Positions 33,125 through 42,742 of a stretch of DNA of 64,000 nucleotides are shown piece after piece. The notes beneath the pieces are model-generated. The model worked only from the letters and a program-made list of their open reading frames with translations. It was not told the DNA's origin and searched no databases. A program made the translations under genes and the position numbers. Within the stretch, counting starts at the first letter, position 1. Each line of letters opens with the position of its first letter. Origin of the DNA: Silvania hatchlandensis (GTDB lineage Bacteria; Pseudomonadota; Gammaproteobacteria; Enterobacterales; Enterobacteriaceae); NCBI RefSeq assembly GCF_025564065.1, contig NZ_JAMGZK010000034.1, positions 42,358 to 106,357 on the forward strand, in the 5' to 3' direction.

Positions 33125-35203
33125 TTACGCCTGGTTTTTGGCTTTTGAACGGGAGGTACGAGCCTCACCGATCAGCCAGTCAAAGAGGAAAATGATCGCC
33201 AGCATGACCACAATCAGGATCGAGCCGTAGGCAATCGCTACGCCGTATTCGCCGTCTTCCACACGGTTCAGAATGTAGGCCGTGGCCACGCGGGTATCCG
33301 GCGTGACGAGGAACACAATGGCGCTGACGGTGGTAATGGCGCGTACAAAGCTGTAGATCAGCGCCGACAAAATAGCCGGACGCAGCAGCGGCAGCAGGAT
33401 GTGCGTAATGGTGCGTAAGCTCCCGGCGCGCAGGCTGAGCGAGGCCTCGTCCAGCGACTTATCAATCTGCCCTAAGCCCGCAATCCCGGCGCGAATCCCC
33501 ACCGGCACGTTACGCATCACCATCGAAATAATCACAATCGCTGCCGTTCCGGTCAGGTACACCGGGGCGCTGTTAAAGGCGAGGATGTACGACACGCCCG
33601 CCACGGTGCCCGGTACCGCGAAGCACAGCATGGTGGTGAACTCGATGGTCTTTTTGCCACGGAACTGCTGGCGCACCACCACCCAGGCGATCAGCAGGCC
33701 AAAACCGGCGGTGATCGGGGCGGCGATCCCGGCGTACAGCAGGGTGTCGAGCAGGGAAGGCCACGCACCGTCGCTCATGCCCTGGCCGAACAGCTTGATA
33801 AAGTTATCCAGCGTCAGGGTGTAATCCACCCCCCAGTTGACAGTAAAGCTGCCGTAGAAAATGCTGCCGTAGAGCAGGGCGTTAAAGGCGATCCACACCG
33901 TCAGCAGGACGACCACGCTCCACACCAGGGTCACCGGCAGCGGCTGAACGTCGCCGCGATACGATTTACCCGAGACGGTCACGTACGAGCGTTTGCCGAT
34001 CCACATGTACTGAATGCAGAACACCAGCAGCGAGAACAGCAGCAGGAATGCGCCGAGGGTGCTCGCCGCCTGGTAGTCCAGTTGGGAGCCGGTGATGTAG
34101 AAGTAGATCTGCGTCGCCAGCACGTCGAAGTTACCCCCCAGCACCAGCGGGTTACTGAAGTCGGCCAGCGACTGGACGATGACGATCAGGAAGGCGTTTG
34201 CCAGCGCCGGTTTCAGCAGCGGGACAAACACGCCATTAAAGGTCTGCCAGCGGCTGGCGCGCAGGGTGTACGAGGCCTCTTCCAGCGACGGGTGAATGGT
34301 TTTGATCGCCCCATCGAGGATCATAAATGCCATCGGGGTGAAGGCCAGCACCTGCGCCAGCCAGATGCCGGTAAACCCGTACAGCCAGTTGGTGTTGGTC
34401 AGACCGAACCAGTCGACCATCAGCTCAGTGATGTAGCCGGAGCGGCCCATCATCAGCGTCACGCCTAAACCCACCACGAACGGTGGGGTGACGATCGGCA
34501 GGATCGAGAAGATGCGGCCAATAATGGCGCTGCGTTTCGCAATGCGGGTGGTGTAGATCGCCAGCACCAGGCCAAAGAAGGTACAGCCGATCCCGACCGC
34601 CACGCAGAGCAGGATCGAGTTGATGATCACCTGAATGATGTGCGACTGCGAAAGCACATTCATAAATGCCAGCGGCGCAAATTCGCCCGCATCGTTGGTG
34701 AACATCGGAATAAAGATGGCGATGCTCGGCCAGACGATAAAGATGCCGATCAGCGCGACGATGGCAATCAGCGAGCCGATCACAAAGCGGTCGCCGCCCA
34801 GCCACTCCAGCCGGGTGAGCGCCAGCGACATAATCGCCCCCAGCGCCACAAACAGTACGATGGCGGCGTAGCCTAAACCGCGTTCTTCGACGGTGGCACT
34901 GATAACGATAAACGCCATGCACAGCAGCGCCCAGCCAGCGTCGAAATAGTGACGGCTGCGCTGTTCGCGGCGGGCGGAGTTAAACGGGCGCAGCAGCAGC
35001 AGGCTCGGCAGCAGATACCACAGCCAGCTGATGTTGAAGTGCGACCAGCTATAGGCGTCGAGGATCTCGTCGCGGGTGGATTCCAGCAGGCCGTAATCCA
35101 GGCTCCAGCTTGGCAGCAGGGCAAAAGCCAGCCAGCTAACGAAAACCCAAAGGAATACCGCATCCCGTTTTTTCACGGGATGGAGAGCGAGTGTCTGTGA
35201 CAT
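33125..35203 (-). CDS. afuB: AfuB/FbpB ABC transporter permease (two fused permease modules)
   Basis: The 692-residue inner-membrane protein contains two permease modules with EAA loops: '[33 protein letters not shown]' near residue 310 and '[33 protein letters not shown]' near residue 600. Extra N-terminal TM segments precede the first module. This tandem layout is typical of ferric-type (FbpB/ThiP-like) permeases. In E. coli K-12 the afu locus is truncated, whereas here the gene is intact. It lies between afuA and afuC. Confidence 0.92.
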   Translation of the reverse strand: MSQTLALHPVKKRDAVFLWVFVSWLAFALLPSWSLDYGLLESTRDEILDAYSWSHFNISWLWYLLPSLLLLRPFNSARREQRSRHYFDAGWALLCMAFIVISATVEERGLGYAAIVLFVALGAIMSLALTRLEWLGGDRFVIGSLIAIVALIGIFIVWPSIAIFIPMFTNDAGEFAPLAFMNVLSQSHIIQVIINSILLCVAVGIGCTFFGLVLAIYTTRIAKRSAIIGRIFSILPIVTPPFVVGLGVTLMMGRSGYITELMVDWFGLTNTNWLYGFTGIWLAQVLAFTPMAFMILDGAIKTIHPSLEEASYTLRASRWQTFNGVFVPLLKPALANAFLIVIVQSLADFSNPLVLGGNFDVLATQIYFYITGSQLDYQAASTLGAFLLLFSLLVFCIQYMWIGKRSYVTVSGKSYRGDVQPLPVTLVWSVVVLLTVWIAFNALLYGSIFYGSFTVNWGVDYTLTLDNFIKLFGQGMSDGAWPSLLDTLLYAGIAAPITAGFGLLIAWVVVRQQFRGKKTIEFTTMLCFAVPGTVAGVSYILAFNSAPVYLTGTAAIVIISMVMRNVPVGIRAGIAGLGQIDKSLDEASLSLRAGSLRTITHILLPLLRPAILSALIYSFVRAITTVSAIVFLVTPDTRVATAYILNRVEDGEYGVAIAYGSILIVVMLAIIFLFDWLIGEARTSRSKAKNQA

Positions 35204-35216
35204 AGGTTTTCCGGTG

Positions 35217-35255
35217 TTGTAGGCCGGGTACGGCGTTCAGGCCGCCCCGGCAAAG
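35217..35255. repeat. REP-like palindromic element in the afuA-afuB gap
   Basis: TGTAGGCCGGGTACGGCG followed by TTCAGGCCGCCCCGGC is close to the classical enterobacterial REP half (GCCGG...CCGGC arms). It lies in the 68-bp gap between afuA and afuB. REP units after a binding-protein gene often stabilise the upstream mRNA, which would raise AfuA over AfuB; that effect here is inference. Confidence 0.6.
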
Positions 35256-35271
35256 GGTCGTAAGAAGGGGG

Positions 35272-36303
35272 TTATTTACCCATCTTCACGTCGCTGACCC
35301 ACTTGTTAATCAGCGCTTTACGCACGTCCGTTGAGCCGTATTTATCCATGTCGTAGCTGATCAGCTTCAGGTCATCCAGCTTCAGCGAGTTCGGCGAGGT
35401 TTCTGCGGTAGTGTTGGTCAGGATCTGGTAGGACTTGCCCTGTTTCCACGCCAGCTCCTGCGCCTCTTTCGACAGCACCCAGTCCACGAACAGCTTCGCG
35501 TTCTCTTCGTTACGCGCGCCTTTCAGAATGCTGACGCCGCCGATTTCATATCCGGTGCCTTCGCACGGCGAAATCAGCTCCAGCGGTGCGCCTTGCTCTT
35601 TTTCCAGCGAATAGTCGTGCAGGAAGCCGATGCCGATGGCGGTTTCACCGCGGGCGGCGTTACGCGCCGGGGCGATGCCGGATTTGGTGTACTGAGAGAC
35701 GTTGCTGTTCAGCTGCTTCAGGTAATCAAAGGCCTGATCTTCACCCCACAGCTGCACGAAGGTCGCCAGCGCAGTGTAGGCGGTGCCGGAGCTTTGCGGA
35801 TCGGCAATCTGGATCTCGCCTTTGTATTCCGGCTTGGTCAGATCTTTCCAGCACTGCGGGATCGGCAGGTTTTTCTCTTTCAGGCGCTGGGTATTTACGC
35901 CAAAGCCCAGAATGCCTACGTATACCGCAGAAGAGAGGTTGCCTTTTACTTTGGCCGGATCGCGGAATTTCTCCATGATCTGCGCCAGATTGGCGGATTT
36001 ATATGGCTGCAGCAGGCCCATTTCACCGGCCTGAGACTGGGGATCCAGGGTGCCGCCGTACCAGACGTCAGCCTGCGGGTTTTTCTTCTCAGCATCGACT
36101 TTTGCCAGCGTGCTGCCGGAGCCGTTGCGAATAAACGAGGTTTTGACGTCGTACTTGTCGCCAAACGCTTTGGTTTCGGCTTCACACATTTCATTGGTGG
36201 CGCTGCAATAGACCACCAGACGGCCTTTGGCCTGTGCGGCACCAGAGAAAGTCGCCATTGCGATCCCAGAGACAATAAGGGTAGAGAGAAGTGTTGTTTT
36301 CAT
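35272..36303 (-). CDS. afuA: AfuA periplasmic sugar-phosphate-binding protein
   Basis: The 343-residue protein has a Sec signal (MKTTLLSTLIVSGIAMATFSGAAQA|KG) and the ferric-type binding-protein fold: 'RLVVYCSATNEMCEAETKAFGDKYDVKTSFIRNGSGSTLAKVDAEKKNPQADVWYGG', 'PSSGTAYTALATFVQLWGEDQA' and 'GYEIGGVSILKGARNEENAKLFVDWVLSKEAQEL'. Homologous AfuA proteins bind glucose-6-P, fructose-6-P and related phosphates. Its ATG overlaps the UhpC-like stop by one base (TAATG), so it is coupled to the sensor gene upstream. That coupling supports sugar phosphates rather than iron as the ligand. Confidence 0.9.
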   Translation of the reverse strand: MKTTLLSTLIVSGIAMATFSGAAQAKGRLVVYCSATNEMCEAETKAFGDKYDVKTSFIRNGSGSTLAKVDAEKKNPQADVWYGGTLDPQSQAGEMGLLQPYKSANLAQIMEKFRDPAKVKGNLSSAVYVGILGFGVNTQRLKEKNLPIPQCWKDLTKPEYKGEIQIADPQSSGTAYTALATFVQLWGEDQAFDYLKQLNSNVSQYTKSGIAPARNAARGETAIGIGFLHDYSLEKEQGAPLELISPCEGTGYEIGGVSILKGARNEENAKLFVDWVLSKEAQELAWKQGKSYQILTNTTAETSPNSLKLDDLKLISYDMDKYGSTDVRKALINKWVSDVKMGK

Positions 36304-37616
36304 TATTCAGCCTTTTGTGACGTTATGTGACTGCGAGACGCGGTGATGCCCGCCATCAGCAGCGGCATCAGTAACAAACCCATCAGCACGGCGGCAATCG
36401 AGAGCAAACTGAACATCCCCGACCAGCCGTAGCGTTCAATAACCAGTGACAGCGGCCATCCGGCCAGCGCCGCCCCCAGATAGGCAAACACGCCGAGAAA
36501 ACCGGTAATCGAGCCTGCGGCCTGCTTGTGTCCGCACTCCACGGCGGCAAGGCCGATCAGCATCTGCGGACCAAAGACAAAAAATCCCACCGTAAAAAAG
36601 CACATTGCCAGCAGGGCGTAGTGATGAACCGGTGCCAGCCACAGGGCGGCCACCGACACCATCAGCCCCAGCGTAAACAGCAAAATCATTGGCGCACGCT
36701 GGCCGCTGAACAGCAGATCCGATCCCCATCCGGCAAAAAGCGCCCCCAGCAAACCACCCACTTCAAACAGCATCACCGTGGCATTGGCGCTTAGCAGATT
36801 GACGCCGTGGCTCTCCGACAGCCAAAGGTTGCCCCAGTCGTTGAGGGCGATCCGAATCAGATACACCAGCACGTACGACGCCCCGAGCAGCCAGATCATC
36901 GGGTTTTGCAGCATGGTGGTGCGTAACATCTGCCACAGTCCCATCCGTGGGCTTTGCTGCTGCTGGCGCAACTCCAGCGGATCGTTGCGCCACTCCCCGA
37001 CCGTGGGCAGACCCTCTTCCTGCGGTGTGCCCCGCAGTTGTGTGGTCAGCCACAGGCCGAGCACGATACTGATGATCCCCGGTGTCAGCATCGCTGCCTG
37101 CCAGCCCCAACGCTGGGCGGCAAAGGCACAAATCAGCGGAATAATGGCCCCGCCAATGTTGATAGAGGTATTCCAGCATCCCCACCAGAAGCCGCGCTCG
37201 TTGCGCGAATACCAGTGGGTCAGCAATCTGGCGCAGGGCGGCCATCCCCATCCTTGAAAGAAGCCGTTCAGCGTCCAGATAAACAGCAGCAGCGGCAGGG
37301 AGTCCCCGAAGGCGAACAGCACGTTCAGCACCCCGGTTGCTATCAGGCCGATGCCCATAAAAGCCCGCTGACCCTGGCTGTCGTGCCACAGTCCGGCGGC
37401 AAATTTCGACAGCCCGTAGCTCAGGTAAAACAGCGACCCGATCAGGCCGATGTCGCTTTTACTCAGCCCCAGATCCATCTGCAGAGCCGGCAGTACGTAG
37501 TTGAGGCTTTTGCGCGTCAGGTAAAACGCGGCGTAGCCAATCACCATGCAGATCAGCAGTCGCGGGCGCAGTCGGCGATAGCGTTGAGTAACCTGTTCAG
37601 CTGACAGTGCGGGCAT
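36303..37616 (-). CDS. UhpC-like membrane sensor/transporter of the organophosphate:Pi antiporter family
   Basis: The 437-residue MFS protein resembles UhpC: 'YAAFYLTRKSLNYVLPALQMDLGLSKSDIGLIGSLFYLSYGLSKFAAGLWHD', 'NGFFQGWGWPPCARLLTHWYSRNERGFWWGCWNTSINIGGAIIPL' and 'DWGNLWLSESHGVNLLSANATVMLFEVGGLLGALFAGWGSDLL'. UhpC binds external glucose-6-P and signals to UhpB. The ATG at 37616 has GGAG seven bases upstream; the frame remains open to 37742 but would overlap the kinase gene. The gap to the kinase stop is 85 bp. As no UhpT is present, the signal seems redirected to AfuABC. Confidence 0.88.
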   Translation of the reverse strand: MPALSAEQVTQRYRRLRPRLLICMVIGYAAFYLTRKSLNYVLPALQMDLGLSKSDIGLIGSLFYLSYGLSKFAAGLWHDSQGQRAFMGIGLIATGVLNVLFAFGDSLPLLLFIWTLNGFFQGWGWPPCARLLTHWYSRNERGFWWGCWNTSINIGGAIIPLICAFAAQRWGWQAAMLTPGIISIVLGLWLTTQLRGTPQEEGLPTVGEWRNDPLELRQQQQSPRMGLWQMLRTTMLQNPMIWLLGASYVLVYLIRIALNDWGNLWLSESHGVNLLSANATVMLFEVGGLLGALFAGWGSDLLFSGQRAPMILLFTLGLMVSVAALWLAPVHHYALLAMCFFTVGFFVFGPQMLIGLAAVECGHKQAAGSITGFLGVFAYLGAALAGWPLSLVIERYGWSGMFSLLSIAAVLMGLLLMPLLMAGITASRSHITSQKAE

Positions 37617-37701
37617 GGCGTTCTCCGTTTGAGATGACTGTATGAAAGTGCGACGAAAAAGGGATGAGAGAAAGTCTGGCGTGACTAAGACTTTTTCCTG
37701 G

Positions 37702-39243
37702 TTAGCGGTGTGTTTGTTGCAAAATTGTGGGCAGGTTAACAATTACGCGCGTGCCGCCCTGCGATTCGAGGGTGAATTCCCCGCCCAGGGCGTGGACGCG
37801 CTCGCGCATCCCCTGAATACCAAAACCGGGGATCTGCTGCGGGCTGATGCCGCTGCCGTTATCCCTGACCTCCAGGCGCAGCTGGTCACCCTGCTGACAG
37901 AGCAGGACGCTGACTTCGCTGGCATCAGCATGTTTGCTGACGTTATTCAGCAGCTCCTGCAGCAGGCGATAGAGGGTAAAGACCAGGGTTTCACTCTGCG
38001 GCGGGGCGGTAAGTCGGTAATCAAAGCGGCAGGCGATCCCGCGCTCGGCAAAGGCGAACTCCCTCACCAGATGGTGCAGCGCCTCGTTTAACGACAGTTC
38101 GTCGAGCACCGGCGGGCGAAGCTGGCGCAGCAGCTGGCGGGTGGAGTGATGAATGCGGCGCGCCAGGTCGTTAATCTGCCCCGCGGCTTCTAATGCCTGC
38201 GGCGTATCGCCCGTGCGTTTCACCAGCTGGGACTGAATCTGAATGGCGGTGATGTTCTGGCCGATTTCGTCGTGCAGCTCGCGGGCCAGCTGTTTGCGGG
38301 TGTCTTCTTCGGAGTGGATCAGCTTTTCTGCCAGCGCCCGGCGGGCCTGCAGTTCGTCCTCCAGCCGACGGCGGTAGTGATCGAGATTCATCGCCAGATG
38401 CTGCTGGCGGCTGATGGCGATCCCCAGCCCTATCCCCAGCAGCGACTGGGTGGCGAGGAAAATCTCCAGCTCCAGCAGATCGCTGAACCCCACTCCGACC
38501 TGGCGGGCGATGGTGATCATCATGCTGCCCAGCAGCCCGGAGAGCACGCCGCCCTGCCAGCCGAACTTCCACGCCATCACCACGTTGGGCAAAAACACCA
38601 CGATCAGCAGCAGCCGTTCCAGCGCCGGGGAGAGCACCATCTGGGTGCCGATGCCGATGATAAAAAACAGGCTGCACCAGATAATCAGCGAGCTGCGCAG
38701 GGGTGGGTTGCTGGTATCAAGCCCCAGCAGATGATAGCGGTGCTGCTGGCGCAAAAACTCAAACACCAGGTAAACAAACGGCGTCAGGAGCACGCCGCCG
38801 GTAAAGGAGGCCAGCGCAATCAGGGTGGTTGGGCTGTCGAGAAACGGTGCCAGTAAAAGGGTCTGGATCAGGGCGTTGAGCGTCACCACTGCAATCAGCA
38901 GCGACAGGCGCTGCCAGTACAGGGTAAATCGGTGCCAGTAGTGTTGCGCGAGCCACGCCGAAGCGGTGCCCAGCAGCGGTACGACCAGCATCAAGGGCTG
39001 GGTCATTAGCTGTTCGCTGTGCAGCCACAGAATGGCGGCCAGCGTGGGCAGGATCAAGGCGGGCCAGAAACGGCGCGAAAGCAGGATCAGCAGCGCCAGA
39101 TAGACGCCCTGGGGCAAGAACAGCACCGCCTGCTGGCCGTTCTGGGTCAGGTAAAAACTGAGCGTCCACAGCATCAGCCAGCCGGTGCCCCAGGCCAGCA
39201 TAATGAACAGCGAGAGGATAATGTGCCGCAGGGAGCGCCGCAT
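37702..39243 (-). CDS. UhpB-like sensor histidine kinase with MASE1-type membrane domain
   Basis: The 513-residue protein has about eight N-terminal TM segments (residues 1-290), then a HisKA_3 dimerisation domain with 'RKQLARELHDEIGQNITAIQIQSQLVKR' (phosphoacceptor His in E-L-H-D-E) and an ATPase domain ('LYRLLQELLNNVSKHADASEVSVLLCQQGDQLRLEVRDNGSGISPQQIPGFGIQGMRERVHALGGEFTLES'). This layout matches UhpB. Its start overlaps the regulator stop (TGATG). It should phosphorylate the UhpA-like regulator upon a signal from the UhpC-like protein. Confidence 0.92.
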   Translation of the reverse strand: MRRSLRHIILSLFIMLAWGTGWLMLWTLSFYLTQNGQQAVLFLPQGVYLALLILLSRRFWPALILPTLAAILWLHSEQLMTQPLMLVVPLLGTASAWLAQHYWHRFTLYWQRLSLLIAVVTLNALIQTLLLAPFLDSPTTLIALASFTGGVLLTPFVYLVFEFLRQQHRYHLLGLDTSNPPLRSSLIIWCSLFFIIGIGTQMVLSPALERLLLIVVFLPNVVMAWKFGWQGGVLSGLLGSMMITIARQVGVGFSDLLELEIFLATQSLLGIGLGIAISRQQHLAMNLDHYRRRLEDELQARRALAEKLIHSEEDTRKQLARELHDEIGQNITAIQIQSQLVKRTGDTPQALEAAGQINDLARRIHHSTRQLLRQLRPPVLDELSLNEALHHLVREFAFAERGIACRFDYRLTAPPQSETLVFTLYRLLQELLNNVSKHADASEVSVLLCQQGDQLRLEVRDNGSGISPQQIPGFGIQGMRERVHALGGEFTLESQGGTRVIVNLPTILQQTHR

Positions 39244-39872
39244 CAGTGGCCGTTCAGTAGCTGGTTATCAAGGGCAAAATGCACCAGTTCAATGGTGCTG
39301 CTGCACTGCAGTTTGCCCAGCACGTTGGCGCGATGGACGTGCACGGTTTTGTGGCTGAGCTCGAGCCTGAAGGCAATCTCCTTCACGCTGTCGCCGTTGA
39401 CCAGCAGCTCGAACACCTCTTTCTCGCGCGGGGTCAGGGCGGCCAGCGCCTGGGACGTCGGCTCCCCGCCGCGCAGGGCTTTGACCGCATCGGCACACAG
39501 ATAATGACCGCCCATCCCGACCGAGCGCACCGCCTGCACCAGCTCCTCCGGGCCGCAGCGTTTGGTGAGATACCCGCTGGCACCGGCATCCAGCGCACTT
39601 TGTACAAAGGCCGGCGTATCATAGATGCTCAGAATAATGGCGCGAAACGTCGGGCGCTGCTGGCGCAGGCGTTTGAGCAGGCTAAGACCGTTTTCATCCG
39701 GCATGGCGACGTCGAGCACGGCGACGTCGATGGCGTCGCGGGTCAGCGCGGGCCAGGCCTCAGCGGCGTTGCTGTACTGGCCTTCGACCACCAGATCCTC
39801 TTCCAGATTTAACAGCTGGGCGAACCCGGAGCGAACCACCACATGGTCATCCACCAGCACCACTTTGATCAT
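39243..39872 (-). CDS. UhpA-like NarL-family response regulator
   Basis: The 209-residue regulator aligns with UhpA from its start: 'IKVVLVDDHVVVRSGFAQLL', phosphoacceptor Asp54 ('VAVLDVAMPDENGL'), 'SGYLTKRCGPEELVQAV', and a LuxR-type HTH 'ALTPREKEVFELLVNGDSVKEIAFRLELSHKTVHVHRANVLGKL'. It heads the operon uhpA-like/uhpB-like/uhpC-like/afuABC, so it probably activates its own transcript or an afu promoter in response to external sugar phosphates. It is about 12 residues longer than E. coli UhpA at the C-terminus. Confidence 0.92.
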   Translation of the reverse strand: MIKVVLVDDHVVVRSGFAQLLNLEEDLVVEGQYSNAAEAWPALTRDAIDVAVLDVAMPDENGLSLLKRLRQQRPTFRAIILSIYDTPAFVQSALDAGASGYLTKRCGPEELVQAVRSVGMGGHYLCADAVKALRGGEPTSQALAALTPREKEVFELLVNGDSVKEIAFRLELSHKTVHVHRANVLGKLQCSSTIELVHFALDNQLLNGH

Positions 39873-40175
39873 GTCCGATACCTTTGATGAATAGTTTGCC
39901 TATGATGCCTGTCAGGGCAGGGGTGGCAATCCTGTGCCTGTGGTTATGTAACGGATGTAACATAATTGCAATAAATGGATCGTTTTGGCTGTGGAAGGGG
40001 GGAGTGGCAGCGGTGGTGGTTCATATTTCCTCGTGCCAGCCTTCTCCCCAAAATTAACTATCTATTGCCACTTTTTTTCTAAAAACGATTCGGCATTAAC
40101 GATGCTTTTTAATTCCTTTATCAAAATTCCGCCGCCAGAAATACTGCCTCCATAACAACCAGGGGAGCAGACATT
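39873..40175. promoter_or_regulatory. Divergent control region between the uhp-like/afu operon and tauABCD
   Basis: This 303-bp gap must hold both promoters. On the uhpA side, ATGTAAC occurs twice with a 9-bp period (39946 and 39955), inside a longer inverted pair TTATGT/ACATAA (39944-39965); this is a candidate operator. The tauA side (about 40040-40130) is AT-rich with a T-tract, as expected for a CysB/Cbl-dependent promoter, but I cannot place a definite site. AGGGGAGC precedes tauA. Confidence 0.45.
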
Positions 40176-41138
40176 ATGGCAATTTCATCGCGTATCACCT
40201 TACTTGGCGCCCTGGCGCTGTGGGCATTCCAGGCGCAAGCGGTGGATGTCACCGTCGCCTATCAAACCTCGGCTGAGCCCGCCAAAGTGGCCCAGGCGGA
40301 CAACACCTTCGAGAAAGCCAGCGGCGCGAAAGTGGACTGGCGTAAGTTCGACAGCGGCGCCAGCATTGTGCGGGCGCTGGCCTCCGGCGACGTGCAGATT
40401 GGCAACCTCGGCTCCAGTCCGCTGGCGGTCGCTGCCAGTCAGCAGGTGCCCATCGAAGTGTTCCTGCTCGCCTCCCAGCTCGGGAATTCCGAAGCGCTGG
40501 TGGTGAAGAAAAACATCACCAAACCCGAAGACCTGATCGGTAAACGCATCGCGGTGCCGTTTATCTCTACCACCCATTACAGCCTGCTCGCCGCCCTGAA
40601 ACACTGGGGGATCAAGCCGGGCCAGGTCGAGATCATCAACCTGCAGCCGCCAGCGATCATCGCCGCCTGGCAGCGGGGCGACATCGACGGGGCCTACGTC
40701 TGGTCGCCAGCGGTGAACGAGCTGGAGAAAGACGGCAGCGTGCTGACCGACTCCGCCCAGGTGGGGCAGTGGGGAGCGCCAACCCTCGACGTGTGGGTGG
40801 TGCGCAAAGACTTCGCTGAGAAGCACCCGGAGATCGTGAAGGCCTTCGCCAAAAGTGCCATCGACGCGCAGCAGCCCTACATTTCTAACCCGGACGAGTG
40901 GCTAAAACAGCCTGCCAATCTCGAAAAACTCGCCCGTCTGAGCGGCGTGCCCGAGGCCGACGTGCCGGGACTGGTGAAAGGGAATACCTACCTGACCCCT
41001 GCCCAGCAGCTGCAGCAGCTGGCAGGCCCGGTCAATAAAGCGATTATCGACACCGCCGGATTCCTGAAAGAGCAGGGCAAAGTGCCCGCCGTGGCGACCG
41101 ATTACAGCCAGTACGTGACCGATCGTTTCGTGAAATAA
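40176..41138 (+). CDS. tauA: Taurine ABC transporter, periplasmic binding protein
   Basis: The 320-residue protein has a signal peptide (MAISSRITLLGALALWAFQAQA|VD) and the SsuA/TauA fold: 'VTVAYQTSAEPAKVAQADNTFEKASGAKVDWRKFDSGASIVRALASGDVQIGNLGSSPLAVAASQ', 'FISTTHYSLLAALKHWGI' and 'AYVWSPAVNELEKDGSVLTDS'. It binds taurine and other short sulfonates in the periplasm. It is the first gene of tauABCD, expressed in E. coli under sulfate limitation by CysB and Cbl. A strong GGGGAG ribosome site precedes it. Confidence 0.95.
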   Translation: MAISSRITLLGALALWAFQAQAVDVTVAYQTSAEPAKVAQADNTFEKASGAKVDWRKFDSGASIVRALASGDVQIGNLGSSPLAVAASQQVPIEVFLLASQLGNSEALVVKKNITKPEDLIGKRIAVPFISTTHYSLLAALKHWGIKPGQVEIINLQPPAIIAAWQRGDIDGAYVWSPAVNELEKDGSVLTDSAQVGQWGAPTLDVWVVRKDFAEKHPEIVKAFAKSAIDAQQPYISNPDEWLKQPANLEKLARLSGVPEADVPGLVKGNTYLTPAQQLQQLAGPVNKAIIDTAGFLKEQGKVPAVATDYSQYVTDRFVK

Positions 41139-41150
41139 CCGGAGGCCGCG

Positions 41151-41918
41151 ATGCTGCATATTTCCAACCTTTACGCCGATTACCACGGCAAACCGGCGCT
41201 CGAAGATATCAACCTGACGCTGGACAGCGGCGAGCTGCTGGTGGTGCTGGGACCTTCGGGCTGCGGCAAGACCACCTTGCTCAATCTGGTGGCCGGGTTT
41301 GTGCCTTATCAGCGCGGCAGTATTCAGCTGGCGGGCCAGCGGGTGGAAGGGCCGGGAGCAGATCGCGGCGTGGTGTTCCAGAACGAAGGGCTGCTGCCGT
41401 GGCGTAACGTGCAGGAAAACGTCGCCTTTGGCCTGCAGCTGGCAGGCACCGCGCGGGAAGCACGGCTGAATATCGCCCGGGAAATGCTGAAAAAGGTCGG
41501 GCTGGAGGGGGCGGAAAAACGCTTTATCTGGCAGCTCTCCGGCGGTCAACGTCAGCGCGTCGGGATCGCCCGGGCGCTGGCGGCCAATCCGCAGCTGTTG
41601 CTGCTGGATGAACCCTTCGGGGCGCTGGATGCGTTTACCCGGGAACAGATGCAAACCCTGCTGCTGCGCCTGTGGCATGAGACCGGCAAGCAGGTACTGC
41701 TGATCACCCATGACATCGAGGAAGCGGTGTTTATGGCGACCGAACTGGTGCTGCTGTCGCCGGGGCCGGGGCGGGTGCGGGAGCGCCTGGCGCTCAATTT
41801 TGCCCGCCGTTTTGTCGCCGGTGAACCGGTGCGCAGCATTAAATCCGATCCGGACTTTATCGCCCAGCGCGAGTATGTGCTGAGCCGGGTGTTTGACCAG
41901 CGGGAGGCCTTCTCATGA
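41151..41918 (+). CDS. tauB: Taurine ABC transporter, ATP-binding protein
   Basis: The 255-residue ATPase has Walker A '[18 protein letters not shown]', Q-loop '[14 protein letters not shown]', signature '[15 protein letters not shown]', Walker B '[12 protein letters not shown]' and H-loop '[11 protein letters not shown]'. It powers taurine import with TauA and TauC at the inner membrane. It starts 12 bp after tauA with CGGAGG before the ATG, and its end overlaps tauC by four bases. Confidence 0.95.
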   Translation: MLHISNLYADYHGKPALEDINLTLDSGELLVVLGPSGCGKTTLLNLVAGFVPYQRGSIQLAGQRVEGPGADRGVVFQNEGLLPWRNVQENVAFGLQLAGTAREARLNIAREMLKKVGLEGAEKRFIWQLSGGQRQRVGIARALAANPQLLLLDEPFGALDAFTREQMQTLLLRLWHETGKQVLLITHDIEEAVFMATELVLLSPGPGRVRERLALNFARRFVAGEPVRSIKSDPDFIAQREYVLSRVFDQREAFS

Positions 41919-42742
41919 GCATTGTGGTGAATGACAAAACGGCGCAAAAGCGCCTGTCGCTACGCTGGCCCTTGTCGCGCCAGCTGACGCTGAGCATCGG
42001 CACGCTGCTGGTCCTGCTGACAGTGTGGTGGGCGGTGGCGGCCCAGCAGTGGGTGAGCCCGCTGTTCCTGCCCGCGCCAGGGCAGGTCCTGACAAAATTA
42101 TTCTCGATTGCCGGTCCGCAAGGGTTTATGGATGCCACCCTGTGGCAACACCTGGCGGCGAGTCTCGGGCGCATTCTGGTGGCGCTGCTGGCGGCGGTGA
42201 TTATCGGTATCCCGGTGGGGATCGCGATGGGGCTCAGTCCGACGGTGCGCGGGATCCTCGATCCGTTGATCGAACTCTACCGACCGGTGCCGCCGCTGGC
42301 CTATCTGCCGCTGATGGTGATCTGGTTTGGCATCGGTGAAACCTCGAAGATCCTGCTGATCTATCTGGCGATTTTCGCCCCGGTGGCGATGTCGGCAGTA
42401 GCGGGGGTCAAAAGTGCCCAGCAGGTGCGGCTCCGGGCGGCACAGTCGCTGGGGGCGAGCCGCGCGCAGGTACTGTGGTTTGTGATTTTACCCGGCGCGC
42501 TGCCGGAGATTTTAACCGGACTGCGCATTGGGTTAGGCGTGGGCTGGTCGACACTGGTGGCGGCGGAGCTTATTGCCGCGACGCGTGGGTTAGGGTTTAT
42601 GGTGCAGTCGGCGGGGGAATTCCTGGCGACCGACGTGGTACTGGCCGGGATCATGGTGATCGCCGTGATCGCCTTTGGTTTAGAACTGGGGCTGCGCGCG
42701 CTACAGCGCCGTCTGACGCCCTGGCATGGAGAGATACAATGA
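41915..42742 (+). CDS. tauC: Taurine ABC transporter, permease
   Basis: The 275-residue permease has six TM segments and the EAA-type loop '[66 protein letters not shown]', typical of SsuC/TauC. It forms the membrane channel of the taurine importer. Both ends overlap neighbours (ATGA with tauB and with tauD), showing tight translational coupling. Confidence 0.95.
   Translation: MSIVVNDKTAQKRLSLRWPLSRQLTLSIGTLLVLLTVWWAVAAQQWVSPLFLPAPGQVLTKLFSIAGPQGFMDATLWQHLAASLGRILVALLAAVIIGIPVGIAMGLSPTVRGILDPLIELYRPVPPLAYLPLMVIWFGIGETSKILLIYLAIFAPVAMSAVAGVKSAQQVRLRAAQSLGASRAQVLWFVILPGALPEILTGLRIGLGVGWSTLVAAELIAATRGLGFMVQSAGEFLATDVVLAGIMVIAVIAFGLELGLRALQRRLTPWHGEIQ

Noticed and set aside
32110..33195. 361-codon open frame on the plus strand
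   Set aside because: It is antisense to afuC, a clear full-length ATPase gene with all motifs; the plus-strand product has no recognisable fold.
42475..42738. Possible N-terminal extension of TauD
   Set aside because: The extension lies inside tauC in another frame. The ATG at 42739 gives exactly 283 residues and the usual ATGA overlap.
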